DNA of 64,000 nucleotides, taken from Microcella sp. GTDB lineage: Bacteria; Actinomycetota; Actinomycetes; Actinomycetales; Microbacteriaceae. This document shows, piece by piece, positions 43,583 to 51,990 of the stretch. Position numbers and translations under genes: made by a program. The notes beneath the pieces were generated by a model. The model saw only the letters and a list, made by a program, of their open reading frames with translations, did no database searches and was not told where the DNA came from. Where the stretch lies: NCBI RefSeq assembly GCF_019739195.1, contig NZ_JAHHDS010000003.1, forward strand, positions 1,550,001 through 1,614,000, given 5' to 3'. Each line of letters begins with the position of its first letter. Position 1 is the stretch's first letter.

Positions 43583-44461
43583 TTAGGCCCCGAGCGGATC
43601 GAGGTCGAGGCGGCGGGCGGCGACGGCCACAGCATCCGCGCTCGCATCGATGCTGATGCTGCGTCGCCCGAGAGCGCGCGCGGCCGCAGCGGTCGTGCCA
43701 CTGCCCGCGAAGGGGTCGAGCACCCAGTCGCCTTCACGGGTGGAGGCTTGCACGATGCGGCGCAGGATACCGAGGGGCTTCTGAGTCGGGTAACCCGTCT
43801 TCTCTGTTCCGCTCGTCGGAACGATCGTGTGCCACCACACGTCAGTCGGCAGCTTGCCGCGCGCCGCTTTCTCGGGTGTCACGAGGCCCGGAGCCATGTA
43901 GGGCTCGCGGTCGACCGCCTCGCTGTCGAAGTAGTAGGTGGCGGGGTTCTTCACATAGACGAGGATCGTGTCGTGTTTGGTCGGCCAGCGTCGGCGCGAC
44001 TTGGCGCCGTAGTCGTAGGCCCAGATGAGCTCGTTGAGAAAGCACTCGCGGCCGAACAGCGCATCGAGCGCGACTTTGGCGTAGTGCGCCTCGCGCCAGT
44101 CGAGGTGCAAGTAGAGTGTTCCGTCGTCGCGCAGCACGCGGTGCGCCTCGATGAGCCGGGGGGCGAGAAACGCCCAGTAGTCGGTGAAGGCGTCGTCGTA
44201 GCTGGTCAGGGCTTCGATCGTGCGGGTGTAGTTCGTGCCCGAGAAACCGAGGTGGGTGCCCTCGGGGTCGCGTGTGCTGCGCGTTGTCGCACGACGCTGA
44301 GCGCGACCAGTGTTGAAGGGCGGGTCGAGGTAGACGAGCTGCATGCTCTCGTCGGGCAGCTGCGCCATGACGTCGAGGTTGTCGCCGTGGATGAGCAGGT
44401 CGGGCCCGCGGGGTGACCACAGCGCCGGTTCGGGTGACTCTGCTGCCGACGGCGCGCTCAT
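43583..44461 (-). CDS. Orphan site-specific DNA methyltransferase (beta class)
   Basis: A 292-residue DNA N6-adenine or N4-cytosine methyltransferase. Motif IV D46-P-P-F49-N comes before motif I F-A-G-S-G-T-T (near 257), the beta-class order. A D-x(n)-W-A-Y-D-Y-G-A-K-S segment belongs to the target-recognition region. No restriction endonuclease gene lies beside it, so it is likely regulatory or protective. ATG 44461 is 6 nt after TAACCT (44473-44468, minus strand), again leaderless. Motif D-P-P-F fits adenine or cytosine N4; specificity cannot be read. Confidence 0.9.
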   Translation of the reverse strand: MSAPSAAESPEPALWSPRGPDLLIHGDNLDVMAQLPDESMQLVYLDPPFNTGRAQRRATTRSTRDPEGTHLGFSGTNYTRTIEALTSYDDAFTDYWAFLAPRLIEAHRVLRDDGTLYLHLDWREAHYAKVALDALFGRECFLNELIWAYDYGAKSRRRWPTKHDTILVYVKNPATYYFDSEAVDREPYMAPGLVTPEKAARGKLPTDVWWHTIVPTSGTEKTGYPTQKPLGILRRIVQASTREGDWVLDPFAGSGTTAAAARALGRRSISIDASADAVAVAARRLDLDPLGA

Positions 44462-44529
44462 GGGCCGAGGTTAACAGGGTCGAAGGCAGCCGACAGCCAT
44501 GGGCTCACCCCGCTCAGCGAGCCGAGGGT

Positions 44530-45795
44530 TCACCCAGCCAGGCGCACAGCGGGCTCGGTGCGATAGGCGCGACCGCTCGGCGCCAGCCATTCGAGCGCGC
44601 CACCTCCCGCCTGGTTCACTCGCCAGGCGGTCTGATGCTTGAGTCGGTGATGGGCCTCGCACAAGTGCGCGAGGTTGTCATGTCGGGTCGCACCCTCGTG
44701 CTGCCAGTCGACGGTGTGATCGAGGTCGGCGTTCACCGCGGCACGCCCGCACCCGGGAAAACGACAGGTCTCGTCACGGATGCGCAGCCAGAGCTTGAGA
44801 TCACGTGGAACCGCATAGCGTTCACGCCCGACCGAGAGCACGGTGCCGTTCTCGGGGTGGGTGAGAAGCCGCACGAAGCTCGGCGCGTGTGCCGCGAGTC
44901 TGCGCGCGACGTCGCCAGAGATGGGGCCGTAGCCCTCGAGTGACGCTGGCATGATCGCGCTCGAGGTCTGCACGCCCGAGTCGAGCAAGCTCAGCACCGG
45001 AACCGTGACGAGAACGCTCGCGCGCACTCCTCGGCCCAGGCCACTGCCCGACACCATTCCGTCGAGGAGAAGGTCGGCGAAGACATCGGCCCGGCGCTGG
45101 GCGAGCGTGCGCGGTTCGTCGGGAGCACCCAGGCTCGATGCCATCTCGGTGAGGCGGCGGTACGCGCCGATGGCCTGTTCGGCGGGCAGGTGCGCGGTGA
45201 GCCAGGCCATGCCATCGCGGCCAGTCTCGAGTTGCACCGAGCGCGACTCTTCGGCCGCGCGTCGACGGTCGGCGATCGAGTCGGGGTGCAGGCGTTCGCG
45301 CACCGCCCGTGCGCGCTGACGAAAGCCGCCCGGCGTGCGGGCTTCGGCCTCAGGCACAGCGGCAGCCTCGAATGCCGGCCACGACTGCGCGGGCACGGTT
45401 CGCACCTCGTCAATGAGGATGCTCGCATGCCGGTAGCTCAGCCGACCCGAGCGCAGCGAATCGAGGGTCGCCGGCAGCTCGTGCACGAGCGAGGCGCTGT
45501 CGGCGACGAGTTGCTCTGCCTCGCGCTCGCTGATGCGCGTTGCTGCGGCCAGTTCGCTTGCCGCCACCCGGCGGGCGGCGACCACCGGCGACCACGGCCG
45601 CCCCGGGCCCGAGCGAGCAGGCCCCTCTGCCGCGAGCGCAAGCCGGTGCAGCTCGTCGATCGCCACGGCTCGATACGCCGACAGCGAGGCCATGAGCCGC
45701 TCGACCTCGACGATCGAGTCGAGCACCGTGCCCATCGCGCCGTCGACGACGGCCGCAGCGGTGAGCGGCACGGCAACGGGTGCGAGGGTCGACAT
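44530..45795 (-). CDS. DUF222 / HNH endonuclease domain protein
   Basis: A 421-residue protein of the DUF222-HNH family, usually present in many copies in Microbacteriaceae and other actinobacteria. A helical DUF222 region (about 20-300) is followed by the HNH motif C-R-F-P-G-C-G ... A-D-L-D-H-T-V-D-W-x(n)-N-L-A-H-L-C-E-A-H-H-R-L-K-H, with the zinc cysteines and both catalytic histidines intact. Biological role unknown; sometimes linked with mobile DNA. I used ATG 45795; there is no strong ribosome-binding site and a GTG or TTG 6-12 nt upstream could also serve. Confidence 0.9.
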   Translation of the reverse strand: MSTLAPVAVPLTAAAVVDGAMGTVLDSIVEVERLMASLSAYRAVAIDELHRLALAAEGPARSGPGRPWSPVVAARRVAASELAAATRISEREAEQLVADSASLVHELPATLDSLRSGRLSYRHASILIDEVRTVPAQSWPAFEAAAVPEAEARTPGGFRQRARAVRERLHPDSIADRRRAAEESRSVQLETGRDGMAWLTAHLPAEQAIGAYRRLTEMASSLGAPDEPRTLAQRRADVFADLLLDGMVSGSGLGRGVRASVLVTVPVLSLLDSGVQTSSAIMPASLEGYGPISGDVARRLAAHAPSFVRLLTHPENGTVLSVGRERYAVPRDLKLWLRIRDETCRFPGCGRAAVNADLDHTVDWQHEGATRHDNLAHLCEAHHRLKHQTAWRVNQAGGGALEWLAPSGRAYRTEPAVRLAG

Positions 45796-45914
45796 GCGCA
45801 CAGTCAAGCAGTCACCACCGACATTCCCGGACCACGTAGAGACAGCCGCCCGGGCCTGTGAAACCTAGCCTGATCAGGGCTTCTGTGGAGGAGGGGCTAA
45901 CCGGCTGCGCGGCG

Positions 45915-47252
45915 CTACTCGGGGGCAGCGCCGCCCGCGCAAGCATCCGCCGCCACCGGCCGACGCTTGCGCGGCGACCGCAGCAGCACCGCCACGAGAA
46001 GCAGCGTCACGCCGATCGCGGCGCCGTACGCGGGCGTGAAGCCGGCGACGAGAATCGTCACGACCCCCGAGATGCCGAGCAGCACCTTGAGGGCCGCAAG
46101 CCACGGCCCGACCGGCGCCGCCTCGGCTCGCTCGCCCCGGCGCTCGAGCCAGGCGACTCCGATGACGATCGGAATCAGCAGCAACGCCACCGCGATCAAG
46201 AACGGCGGCCGGCTCTGCCACCATTCACCGCTCAGCGGCTCGGGGAACGAAGCGCCGGCAATCACGAGCACGACCGCGATGAGCACGATCACCGGCACGT
46301 GCCACAAATAGATCTGCATGGCGTTCTTGTTGATCGCGTCGCTCAGCCCTGCGAGGGTCTCGCGCTGCGCCAGCCTGTTCAGCCACGGCCGCAGCCAGGC
46401 GAACAGCAGGGTCTGCCCGACGCCGAGCACGAGAATCGCGGCCGTCGGCGGGTTGAGGTTGTCGTACATGTCAGTTGAGTAGCCGATGACGAGCACCATG
46501 AAGAGCAGCACCCCGAACGCACCGAGTCCGCCGACGAGCAGCAGCCAGCGCCGCCGCCAGTCGAACCATCCGTCGGCGAGGCAGAACCCGAGCTGTTGAA
46601 TGAACACCCAGACAAAGAGCAGGTTGAGGGCTCCGATGAGGGGCTGCGCGGTGAGCAGGGCGACGGTATCAACCGCCATCACCGCGGCGAGCATCCCGAG
46701 CAAGGTCACCCAGGGTGCGCGCTCGTGCAGGCGCGCCATGAACGGAACCAGGCCGGCGCACCCCAGGTAGACCGCCAAGAACCACAGCGGCTGCCCGATG
46801 CGGAATCCGACGTCGGTCAGCACCGCGTCAGGCAGCCCGATGAGGCCGAGCACCGCGAGGGTGATGCCGACGAGACCGAGCGGCAGAAGGGCCGGGCGCG
46901 CGAGGCGGGCGACGCGGTCGCGCACGTAGGTGCTCGCGAGCACGCCGCGCTCGCGCTGCCGACGCCAGGCAAGCAGGGCCGAGAAGCCGCCCATGACGAA
47001 GAAGAGGGGCATGACCTGCACGATCCACGTGCTCCACGCGAAGATCGGATGCCCGTCGAGCGAGTTCGTGATCGCGAGCCCGTCGGTGCCGACCGTGATG
47101 CCGGCCATCATGACGTGCAGGCCCACGACAACGACGAGGCATGCTGCGCGTGTGAGGTCGACGGCGCGGTCTCGGGATGCTCGCACCGGGTTGGGCCCGG
47201 TGGCAGGCGCCTCGGCATCGGGCTGCGTCGGCTTCTGCTCGAACGTCGTCAT
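45915..47252 (-). CDS. Membrane acyltransferase (acyltransferase-3/OafA type)
   Basis: A 445-residue integral membrane protein with about ten to eleven helices. After a hydrophilic N-terminus, R-A-V-D-L-T-R-A-A-C-L-V-V-V-V-G-L-H has the basic residue and conserved His of the acyltransferase-3 family, and the third segment has P-L-F-F-V-M-G-G-F. The family O-acylates cell-surface sugars, lipids or antibiotics; the acceptor here is unknown. ATG 47252 follows a GAGGGG about 6 nt upstream; earlier in-frame codons overlap the divergent TrmH gene. No adjacent glycan cluster is visible. Confidence 0.86.
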   Translation of the reverse strand: MTTFEQKPTQPDAEAPATGPNPVRASRDRAVDLTRAACLVVVVGLHVMMAGITVGTDGLAITNSLDGHPIFAWSTWIVQVMPLFFVMGGFSALLAWRRQRERGVLASTYVRDRVARLARPALLPLGLVGITLAVLGLIGLPDAVLTDVGFRIGQPLWFLAVYLGCAGLVPFMARLHERAPWVTLLGMLAAVMAVDTVALLTAQPLIGALNLLFVWVFIQQLGFCLADGWFDWRRRWLLLVGGLGAFGVLLFMVLVIGYSTDMYDNLNPPTAAILVLGVGQTLLFAWLRPWLNRLAQRETLAGLSDAINKNAMQIYLWHVPVIVLIAVVLVIAGASFPEPLSGEWWQSRPPFLIAVALLLIPIVIGVAWLERRGERAEAAPVGPWLAALKVLLGISGVVTILVAGFTPAYGAAIGVTLLLVAVLLRSPRKRRPVAADACAGGAAPE

Positions 47253-47376
47253 CGACACCCCTCGTGCTCGGGATTCAGTGCGCGGCCTCAACGGCCGCGC
47301 GGGTACGCGCCGTGGTGGGTTCAGGCTACGCGACGAGAGTGAGCGTTGGTAGGGCGCGCACCCTAGTGTCGACTCT

Positions 47377-48054
47377 GTGAATGACGCGCAGCCCGGCCCC
47401 GGCGAGCCCGGTTTTGGTGAGCCCAGCCCCGAGCGCACGACGCACGGACTCGGGCCGTGGCAAGGCGACTGGCCGACCGACCCGCGCTACGACCCCGAGC
47501 TGCTCGCGAACGGCGACACCCGCAACGTCATCGACCGCTTTCGCTACTGGAGCATGGAGGCGATCGTCGCCGACCTTGACGAACGTCGGCACCCCTTTCA
47601 CGTCGCGATCGAGAACTGGCAGCACGACCTCAACATCGGCTCGATCGTGCGCAACGCCAACGCCTTTCTCGCCGTCGAGGTGCACATCGTCGGCCGCCGC
47701 CGCTGGAACAAGCGCGGCGCCATGGTCACCGACCGCTACCAGCACGTGCGGCACCACGACACCATCGCCGACCTTGTCGCGTTCGCCCGCGACGCCGGGC
47801 TGCCGATCGTCGCCGTCGACAATGTGCCGGGATCACGACCCGTGGATGCTGCGCCGCTGCCGCGCGCGTGCATCCTGCTCTTCGGGCAAGAGGGCCCGGG
47901 GTTGAGCCCCGAGGCGCTCGCCGCCGCCGACGAGGTCATCGAGATCACCCAGTACGGTTCGACGCGCTCGATCAACGCGAGCGCCGCGGCCGCGATCGTC
48001 ATGCACGAGTGGGTGCGCCACCACGCTCGCGCTCAACCCCCCGTCGCTCAGTAG
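47377..48054 (+). CDS. TrmH-family (SpoU) RNA methyltransferase
   Basis: A 225-residue SPOUT 2'-O-ribose methyltransferase. The three knot motifs are [12 protein letters not shown] (about 88-99), [10 protein letters not shown] (about 168-177) and [11 protein letters not shown] (about 197-207). The N-terminal 60 residues are a charged extension. tRNA is the probable substrate but position is not deducible. GTG 47377 is 7 nt after TAGTGT (47364-47369): leaderless. The 3' end overlaps the convergent collagen-like gene by 7 nt. Confidence 0.9.
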   Translation: MNDAQPGPGEPGFGEPSPERTTHGLGPWQGDWPTDPRYDPELLANGDTRNVIDRFRYWSMEAIVADLDERRHPFHVAIENWQHDLNIGSIVRNANAFLAVEVHIVGRRRWNKRGAMVTDRYQHVRHHDTIADLVAFARDAGLPIVAVDNVPGSRPVDAAPLPRACILLFGQEGPGLSPEALAAADEVIEITQYGSTRSINASAAAAIVMHEWVRHHARAQPPVAQ

Positions 48055-48803
48055 AGCCGAACGGCGGTGATCGTCGCGCCCTCGAGCTGGAGGTCGGGAA
48101 AGATGGGTCCCGCCCCCAGCAGACTGCAGTCCATGTAGAGATTCATGGGAGTGGGCAAAGTCTGCTGCGCCGTCGCCTCGAGGTCAGCGACGTCGAGTGA
48201 GAACCCAGAGGTGCCGCCTTGCTCCTCGGCCTGCACAATGAAAGATCCACCGCCAGCGGCTCCGCCGGTCTGCAACGCCGGCGTGCAGCCGAACTCGAAG
48301 CCGAACGCACCGGAGCCCTCACTCGTGACGCGATCGAGACGGATCGTCACGAGATAGGTTCCCGCGGGGACGTCGGGAAGCGTGATTCGGAACGCTTCAG
48401 AGAAAGAGACAGTCGCACTGTCGACCATAGAACTCACCGTGAACGGGGGCGCTTGCGGGCCCTCGGGGCCGATGGGCCCTTGAACCCCCTGCTCGCCCTG
48501 AGGACCCTGCGCGCCTGGGGGGCCCTGCATGCCCTGAGGGCCTTGCGCCCCCGTCGCGCCGTCTGCTCCTGATGGCCCGGTGGCTCCGTCCCGTCCGGCT
48601 GGCCCTACAGCGCCGGGTTCGCCTGGCAACCCTTGCGGCCCCACTGGGCCGGCCGGACCGGGGAGACCTTCGATGGCGGCGAGCTGTTGAGTCAGCTGCT
48701 GGACGGTGCTCGCGGAAACTGCGCTCGTGATCGCCCACGCCGTGACGGCACTGAGCGCTACGGAGGCGACGACCGTGATGACGTATGGCACAAATTTCGA
48801 CAT
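48048..48803 (-). CDS. Membrane-anchored collagen-like protein
   Basis: A 251-residue protein: one N-terminal membrane helix (about 6-29), a short heptad-like stretch ([14 protein letters not shown]) that could trimerise, then 24 uninterrupted Gly-X-Y triplets (46-117) rich in Pro, Gln and Glu, and a 130-residue beta-rich C-terminal domain with two Cys. Architecture recalls bacterial collagen-like and C1q/TNF-like stalk proteins. ATG 48803 is preceded by GGGAGGG region. It is the only collagen-type gene seen here. Ligand and role unknown; a stalk displaying a binding head is inferred. Confidence 0.87.
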   Translation of the reverse strand: MSKFVPYVITVVASVALSAVTAWAITSAVSASTVQQLTQQLAAIEGLPGPAGPVGPQGLPGEPGAVGPAGRDGATGPSGADGATGAQGPQGMQGPPGAQGPQGEQGVQGPIGPEGPQAPPFTVSSMVDSATVSFSEAFRITLPDVPAGTYLVTIRLDRVTSEGSGAFGFEFGCTPALQTGGAAGGGSFIVQAEEQGGTSGFSLDVADLEATAQQTLPTPMNLYMDCSLLGAGPIFPDLQLEGATITAVRLY

Positions 48804-48960
48804 GTCGGGCCCTCCCGTCGTCTCGGTCAGCTGAGTCGACAACCGAGTGGCGCACTGTCGAGCATACGAAGGCAGACAGTCGAAAGCGAGGTTCCCACCA
48901 TTTCTTCCCTGTGCCCCGTTCCGTCTTGACGGCGCTCGCCCGAGGCAGTGAACTGGGCCC

Positions 48961-49332
48961 ATGACCGCGATCACCGACGATCTGCCCGCACAACTCATTC
49001 ACCAGGAGCGCGAGGGGTGGGATGCGATCTGCCGGGGAGACGGCGGCACCTACTACCACCACGCGATGACGCCCGACGCGGTGATGATCGTGCCGGGGTC
49101 GGTCATCGAGCGCGGCGCCATCATGGTGGCGCTGCAGGGCTCGACGTGGGACGGCTACGAGATGAGCGAGCACCGCGTCGTGAGGCTGGGCGACCGCGCG
49201 GCGATTCTCGTCTACCGGGTGCGGGCGACGCGCGGCGAGACGACGGTCGACCTGCGCATGTCGACGACCTACGTGTATCACGAGGGTCGCTGGCGCGTCG
49301 GGGCGCACCAGCAGACGCCCGCCGACGACTGA
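48961..49332 (+). CDS. NTF2/SnoaL-like (DUF4440-type) protein
   Basis: A 123-residue alpha+beta barrel protein. The pattern E-R-E-G-W-D-A-I-x-x-G-D ... Y-Y[14 protein letters not shown] and the terminal [18 protein letters not shown] are typical of DUF4440/SnoaL-like proteins. Such small barrels act as hydrolases, isomerases or binding modules; none can be chosen here. It is divergent from the collagen-like gene with 157 nt between, and has no partner gene in its direction. Confidence 0.82.
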   Translation: MTAITDDLPAQLIHQEREGWDAICRGDGGTYYHHAMTPDAVMIVPGSVIERGAIMVALQGSTWDGYEMSEHRVVRLGDRAAILVYRVRATRGETTVDLRMSTTYVYHEGRWRVGAHQQTPADD

Positions 49333-49349
49333 GCGTGAGCGCCTGAGCC

Positions 49350-49760
49350 TCACCGCGCGCGACGAACCCGGATCGGCCCCTTCGCCGTCGAGGGATCGAC
49401 AACTCGGCCGCCCTGCGTGATCTCGACCTCGCCCGCGGCGACGAGGCGTCGGGCCGCGCGTCGGGCGGGCTCCATGAGCGCGCGCCAGGCTGTCTCGTCG
49501 TCGCCGCCGATCGCGCGTGCTGCTTCGCTCGGGCAGATCGTCGCGTCGGCGGCGCGGCCGGCCAACAGGCTCCGGATGCTCGCCTCGAGCTCGCGATCGA
49601 CAGGCCGCACGCCGCGGGCGCGACAGGCGTCACTGCACCAGCGCACCGCATCCCAGTCGCTCGCCCACTTTGCGCGCCACTCGATGCGGCGACCGCACGA
49701 GCCGCACACCTTGTCGGCGCGTTGGTGGGGTGAGCCACTCCGAACTCGCTGCCGCCTCAT
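49350..49760 (-). CDS. DUF2256 + DUF3253 protein
   Basis: A 136-residue two-module protein. Residues about 18-45 form a zinc-type DUF2256 motif: C-G-S-C-G-R-R-I-E-W-R-A-K-W-A-x-x-W-D-x-V-R-W-C-S-D-A-C. The rest is a winged-helix-like DUF3253 domain (I-C-P-S-E-A-A-R ... W-R-x-L-M-E-x-x-R-x-x-A-R-x-L). The two domains are often fused. It may bind nucleic acid, but no function is established. ATG 49760 was used; the longer frame begins with unrelated Arg-rich codons over the inverted-repeat region. Confidence 0.86.
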   Translation of the reverse strand: MRRQRVRSGSPHQRADKVCGSCGRRIEWRAKWASDWDAVRWCSDACRARGVRPVDRELEASIRSLLAGRAADATICPSEAARAIGGDDETAWRALMEPARRAARRLVAAGEVEITQGGRVVDPSTAKGPIRVRRAR

Positions 49761-49816
49761 GAGATCAGGGTGCCGTGCGCGTCTGCGAGCATCCTCGACA
49801 CCGCAGTGTGTGGCTC

Positions 49817-49870
49817 GACTTGCCACTTGTCGTCGCATTGCCCGCAGAAGGCGACGACAAGTGGCAAGTC
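49817..49870. repeat. Perfect 20-bp inverted repeat
   Basis: Left arm 49817-49836 starts GACTTGCCAC and right arm 49851-49870 ends GTGGCAAGTC; all 20 bases pair, around a 14-nt loop. It fills the gap between the MFS gene (stop 49907) and the DUF2256/DUF3253 gene (start 49760), both minus strand. No T-tract follows on either strand. It could terminate the MFS transcript or be a REP-like dispersed element. Confidence 0.8.
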
Positions 49871-49906
49871 CGGCGTCAGAGTGACCGACAACGGGGGAGG
49901 GGCTAC

Positions 49907-51199
49907 TCAGGCGGGTGCCGACCAGCTGCGACCGCGCCAGTTGCGCGCGAGCAGCAGCCCGACCGCGGCGATGACGAACACGGCCACCGCGGTGCCGCCG
50001 AACAGCAGCAGCTGCCCGCCAGCCTCGTAAGCCAGGCCCGAGAGCGCGGCCGCGATGGTGGCGGCGACCAGCCCGATGCCGCGCAGCAGCCCCTGGGCCG
50101 AGCCGGCCCGGGCGGGGTCGACGCCGTGCGCCATGGCGGCCGCGGCACCGATGAAGGCGAGCGCCTGACCGGTCGACTCGACGAAACCCATGCCGGTGGC
50201 GATGAACGGGTTGCCCACGAAGCCGTAGAGCGTGACGATCGGCAGCAGAATCGCGAGCCCGCGCCAGTACGCCGAGACACCGCCACGGCGGTCGGCGAGC
50301 CGCCCCGCCCAGCCCGCGACGAGCACGTACGGAATCGCGAAGAGCGCATAGCTCGCCGCCGTCAGCAGCGGGCTTGCCCCGATGTCGGCCATGAAGCGCG
50401 GCCAGATGCCGTCGTAGGCTCCCGTCGGCACCATGACGGCGGCGTAGAGCAGCACGATGCCGATGATGCGCGGCGACCGCAGCAGGTCGAGGCTCGAGGC
50501 CGGCGGGGTTGCGCCCAGGCGCAGGCCACCACCAGCATCCGTGCCGTCGAAGCCCATGACGCCCGCGGCGATGCCCCCGGTGGTCGGATGCGGGTCGTCG
50601 CCGTCGATCGCGTCGCCGACACCGGCCGCCGCGCGCCGCGCCTCACGGAATCCGGCGAGCACCGGAATGAGCGCCGCGAGCACCACGACCGCGGTGACGC
50701 CGAGAATCGCCGACGGGCCGGCGAACGAGATCGCGACACCCGAGGCGAGGGGGCCGATCGCGATGCCCGCGAGCTCGGCGGCGCCGAGGCGCCCGAGTAG
50801 CTCGCCGCTGCGCGCGTGGTCGCTGCGCACGAGCAGGGCGCTCGCGGCGATGACGAAGATGCCGAAGCCGAAGCCGCCGATGCCGCGCGCGACGATGAGC
50901 TGCCAGCCCGCGCCGGCCAGCGCGCTCATGCCGAGCGACGCGGCGACGAGCAGCACGCCGGTGACGGCCATGAGGCGCGCGTGCCCGCGGTCGGCGGCTG
51001 GGGCGACGATGAGCTCGGCAATGAGCGCGGCGCCGAAGCCCACGGCGGCGAGGTAACCGATCTCGGCGGTGCTGACACCCAGCGAGCTCTGCAGCGCGGG
51101 AATGAGCGGGAAGATGACGAACGAGGCGCCCGACAGCAGCACCATGGCCGTGACGACGCTCGGCACGAGGCGCGTCGTGCTCGGCTGCCGCTGCGACAT
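49907..51199 (-). CDS. MFS drug/metabolite exporter
   Basis: A 430-residue, 12-helix major facilitator. The first helix is followed by G-F-G-A-A-L-I-A-E-L-x-V-A-P-x-A-D-R-G-H-A-R, a variant of the MFS loop 2-3 motif; helix 5 has G-G-F-G-F-G-I-F; a longer cytoplasmic loop (about 195-240) separates the halves. ATG 51199 has GGGAG upstream. A minus-strand promoter TTGTCC (51268-51263), 17 nt, TAGCGT (51245-51240) lies in the intergenic space and is covered by two TetR-type operators. Substrate is probably the TetR ligand. Confidence 0.9.
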   Translation of the reverse strand: MSQRQPSTTRLVPSVVTAMVLLSGASFVIFPLIPALQSSLGVSTAEIGYLAAVGFGAALIAELIVAPAADRGHARLMAVTGVLLVAASLGMSALAGAGWQLIVARGIGGFGFGIFVIAASALLVRSDHARSGELLGRLGAAELAGIAIGPLASGVAISFAGPSAILGVTAVVVLAALIPVLAGFREARRAAAGVGDAIDGDDPHPTTGGIAAGVMGFDGTDAGGGLRLGATPPASSLDLLRSPRIIGIVLLYAAVMVPTGAYDGIWPRFMADIGASPLLTAASYALFAIPYVLVAGWAGRLADRRGGVSAYWRGLAILLPIVTLYGFVGNPFIATGMGFVESTGQALAFIGAAAAMAHGVDPARAGSAQGLLRGIGLVAATIAAALSGLAYEAGGQLLLFGGTAVAVFVIAAVGLLLARNWRGRSWSAPA

Positions 51200-51221
51200 G
51201 ATGGTGACTCCCGGTTCCTTG

Positions 51222-51237
51222 TTGTCCAAATGGATAA
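51222..51237. promoter_or_regulatory. TetR operator 1
   Basis: TTGTCC-AAAT-GGATAA, an imperfect inverted repeat overlapping the predicted start site (about 51233) of the MFS transcript. Same arms as operator 2, centres 31 bp apart (about three helical turns). Confidence 0.7.
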
Positions 51238-51252
51238 CAACGCTAGCACGGC

Positions 51253-51268
51253 TTGTCCGGCTGGACAA
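51253..51268. promoter_or_regulatory. TetR operator 2
   Basis: TTGTCC-GGCT-GGACAA, a perfect 6-bp inverted repeat. Its right arm read on the minus strand is the -35 (TTGTCC) of the MFS promoter, and it also lies in the -35 region for the TetR gene's -10 (TATGCT, 51287-51292). Confidence 0.75.
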
Positions 51269-51299
51269 CGATGGGGCCGACCGGCCTATGCTCGACACT

Positions 51300-51950
51300 G
51301 TGGCCGACCGCAAGACCGCACGCAAGAGCTCAGACGAGCGCCGCGACGACATCGTTCGCGCGACGCTCGGCCTCGTGGCGCGCAAGGGCTTCGCGGGGGT
51401 CACGCTGCGCGAGGTCGCGACCGAGGTCGGAGTCGTGCACGGCCTGATTCGCCACTACTTCACGAGCCGCGATGAGCTTGTCGCCGCGGCCTTTGACTTC
51501 GCCGTCAGCAGCGAGCTTGAGAGCGACCGCGCCCTGCTCGACGGACTCGACCCGCTGAGCGCCCTCGCCGGCTGGCTCGCCGCGACCCCCGAGAACCACT
51601 ACCGCGTGTGGATCGACGCGTGGAGCGAAGCCGCCCGCACGCCTCCGCTCGCCGCTGCGCTCGATCGCCACCATCGCGACTGCGAGCGCATCCTCACCGC
51701 CGTCATCGAACGGGTGGTGGATGCCGGGCTCGGCGCGAGCGCCGACCCCGCGGCCGACTCGCGACTGCTCACGGCCGTCGCCGACGGAGTGGCCGTGCAG
51801 CACCACGCCGTCGGCGTCATCGACGTCGACGAAGCGAACGCGATCGTCTTCGGCGCGGCCGAGCGTCAGCTGGGCCTCGAGGTGGGGGCCCTCGCTCGGG
51901 TTAACCCCGTGCCAGCCCGCGGGCAGTGGGCCGAGAGCCCCGCCCGATAG
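51300..51950 (+). CDS. TetR-family repressor
   Basis: A 216-residue TetR protein. The HTH at about 12-58 reads [23 protein letters not shown]-x-E-V-G-V ... [13 protein letters not shown] chose GTG 51300 because TATGCT (51287-51292) ends 7 nt before it (leaderless); ATG 51288 four codons upstream falls on that box. Residues 104-110 hold W-I-D-A-W-S-E, a motif of the BetI-like TetR_C subgroup. It is divergent from the MFS exporter and likely represses both genes through the two TTGTCC palindromes. Confidence 0.9.
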   Translation: MADRKTARKSSDERRDDIVRATLGLVARKGFAGVTLREVATEVGVVHGLIRHYFTSRDELVAAAFDFAVSSELESDRALLDGLDPLSALAGWLAATPENHYRVWIDAWSEAARTPPLAAALDRHHRDCERILTAVIERVVDAGLGASADPAADSRLLTAVADGVAVQHHAVGVIDVDEANAIVFGAAERQLGLEVGALARVNPVPARGQWAESPAR

Positions 51951-51990
51951 ACTCAAGGGCAACCCCTCACCTGTCTCGAAGGGACCACCC

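Noticed and set aside
47253-47438. 62-codon N-terminal extension of the acyltransferase
   Set aside because: It overlaps the promoter and start of the divergent TrmH gene and encodes non-family Arg/Ser-rich sequence.
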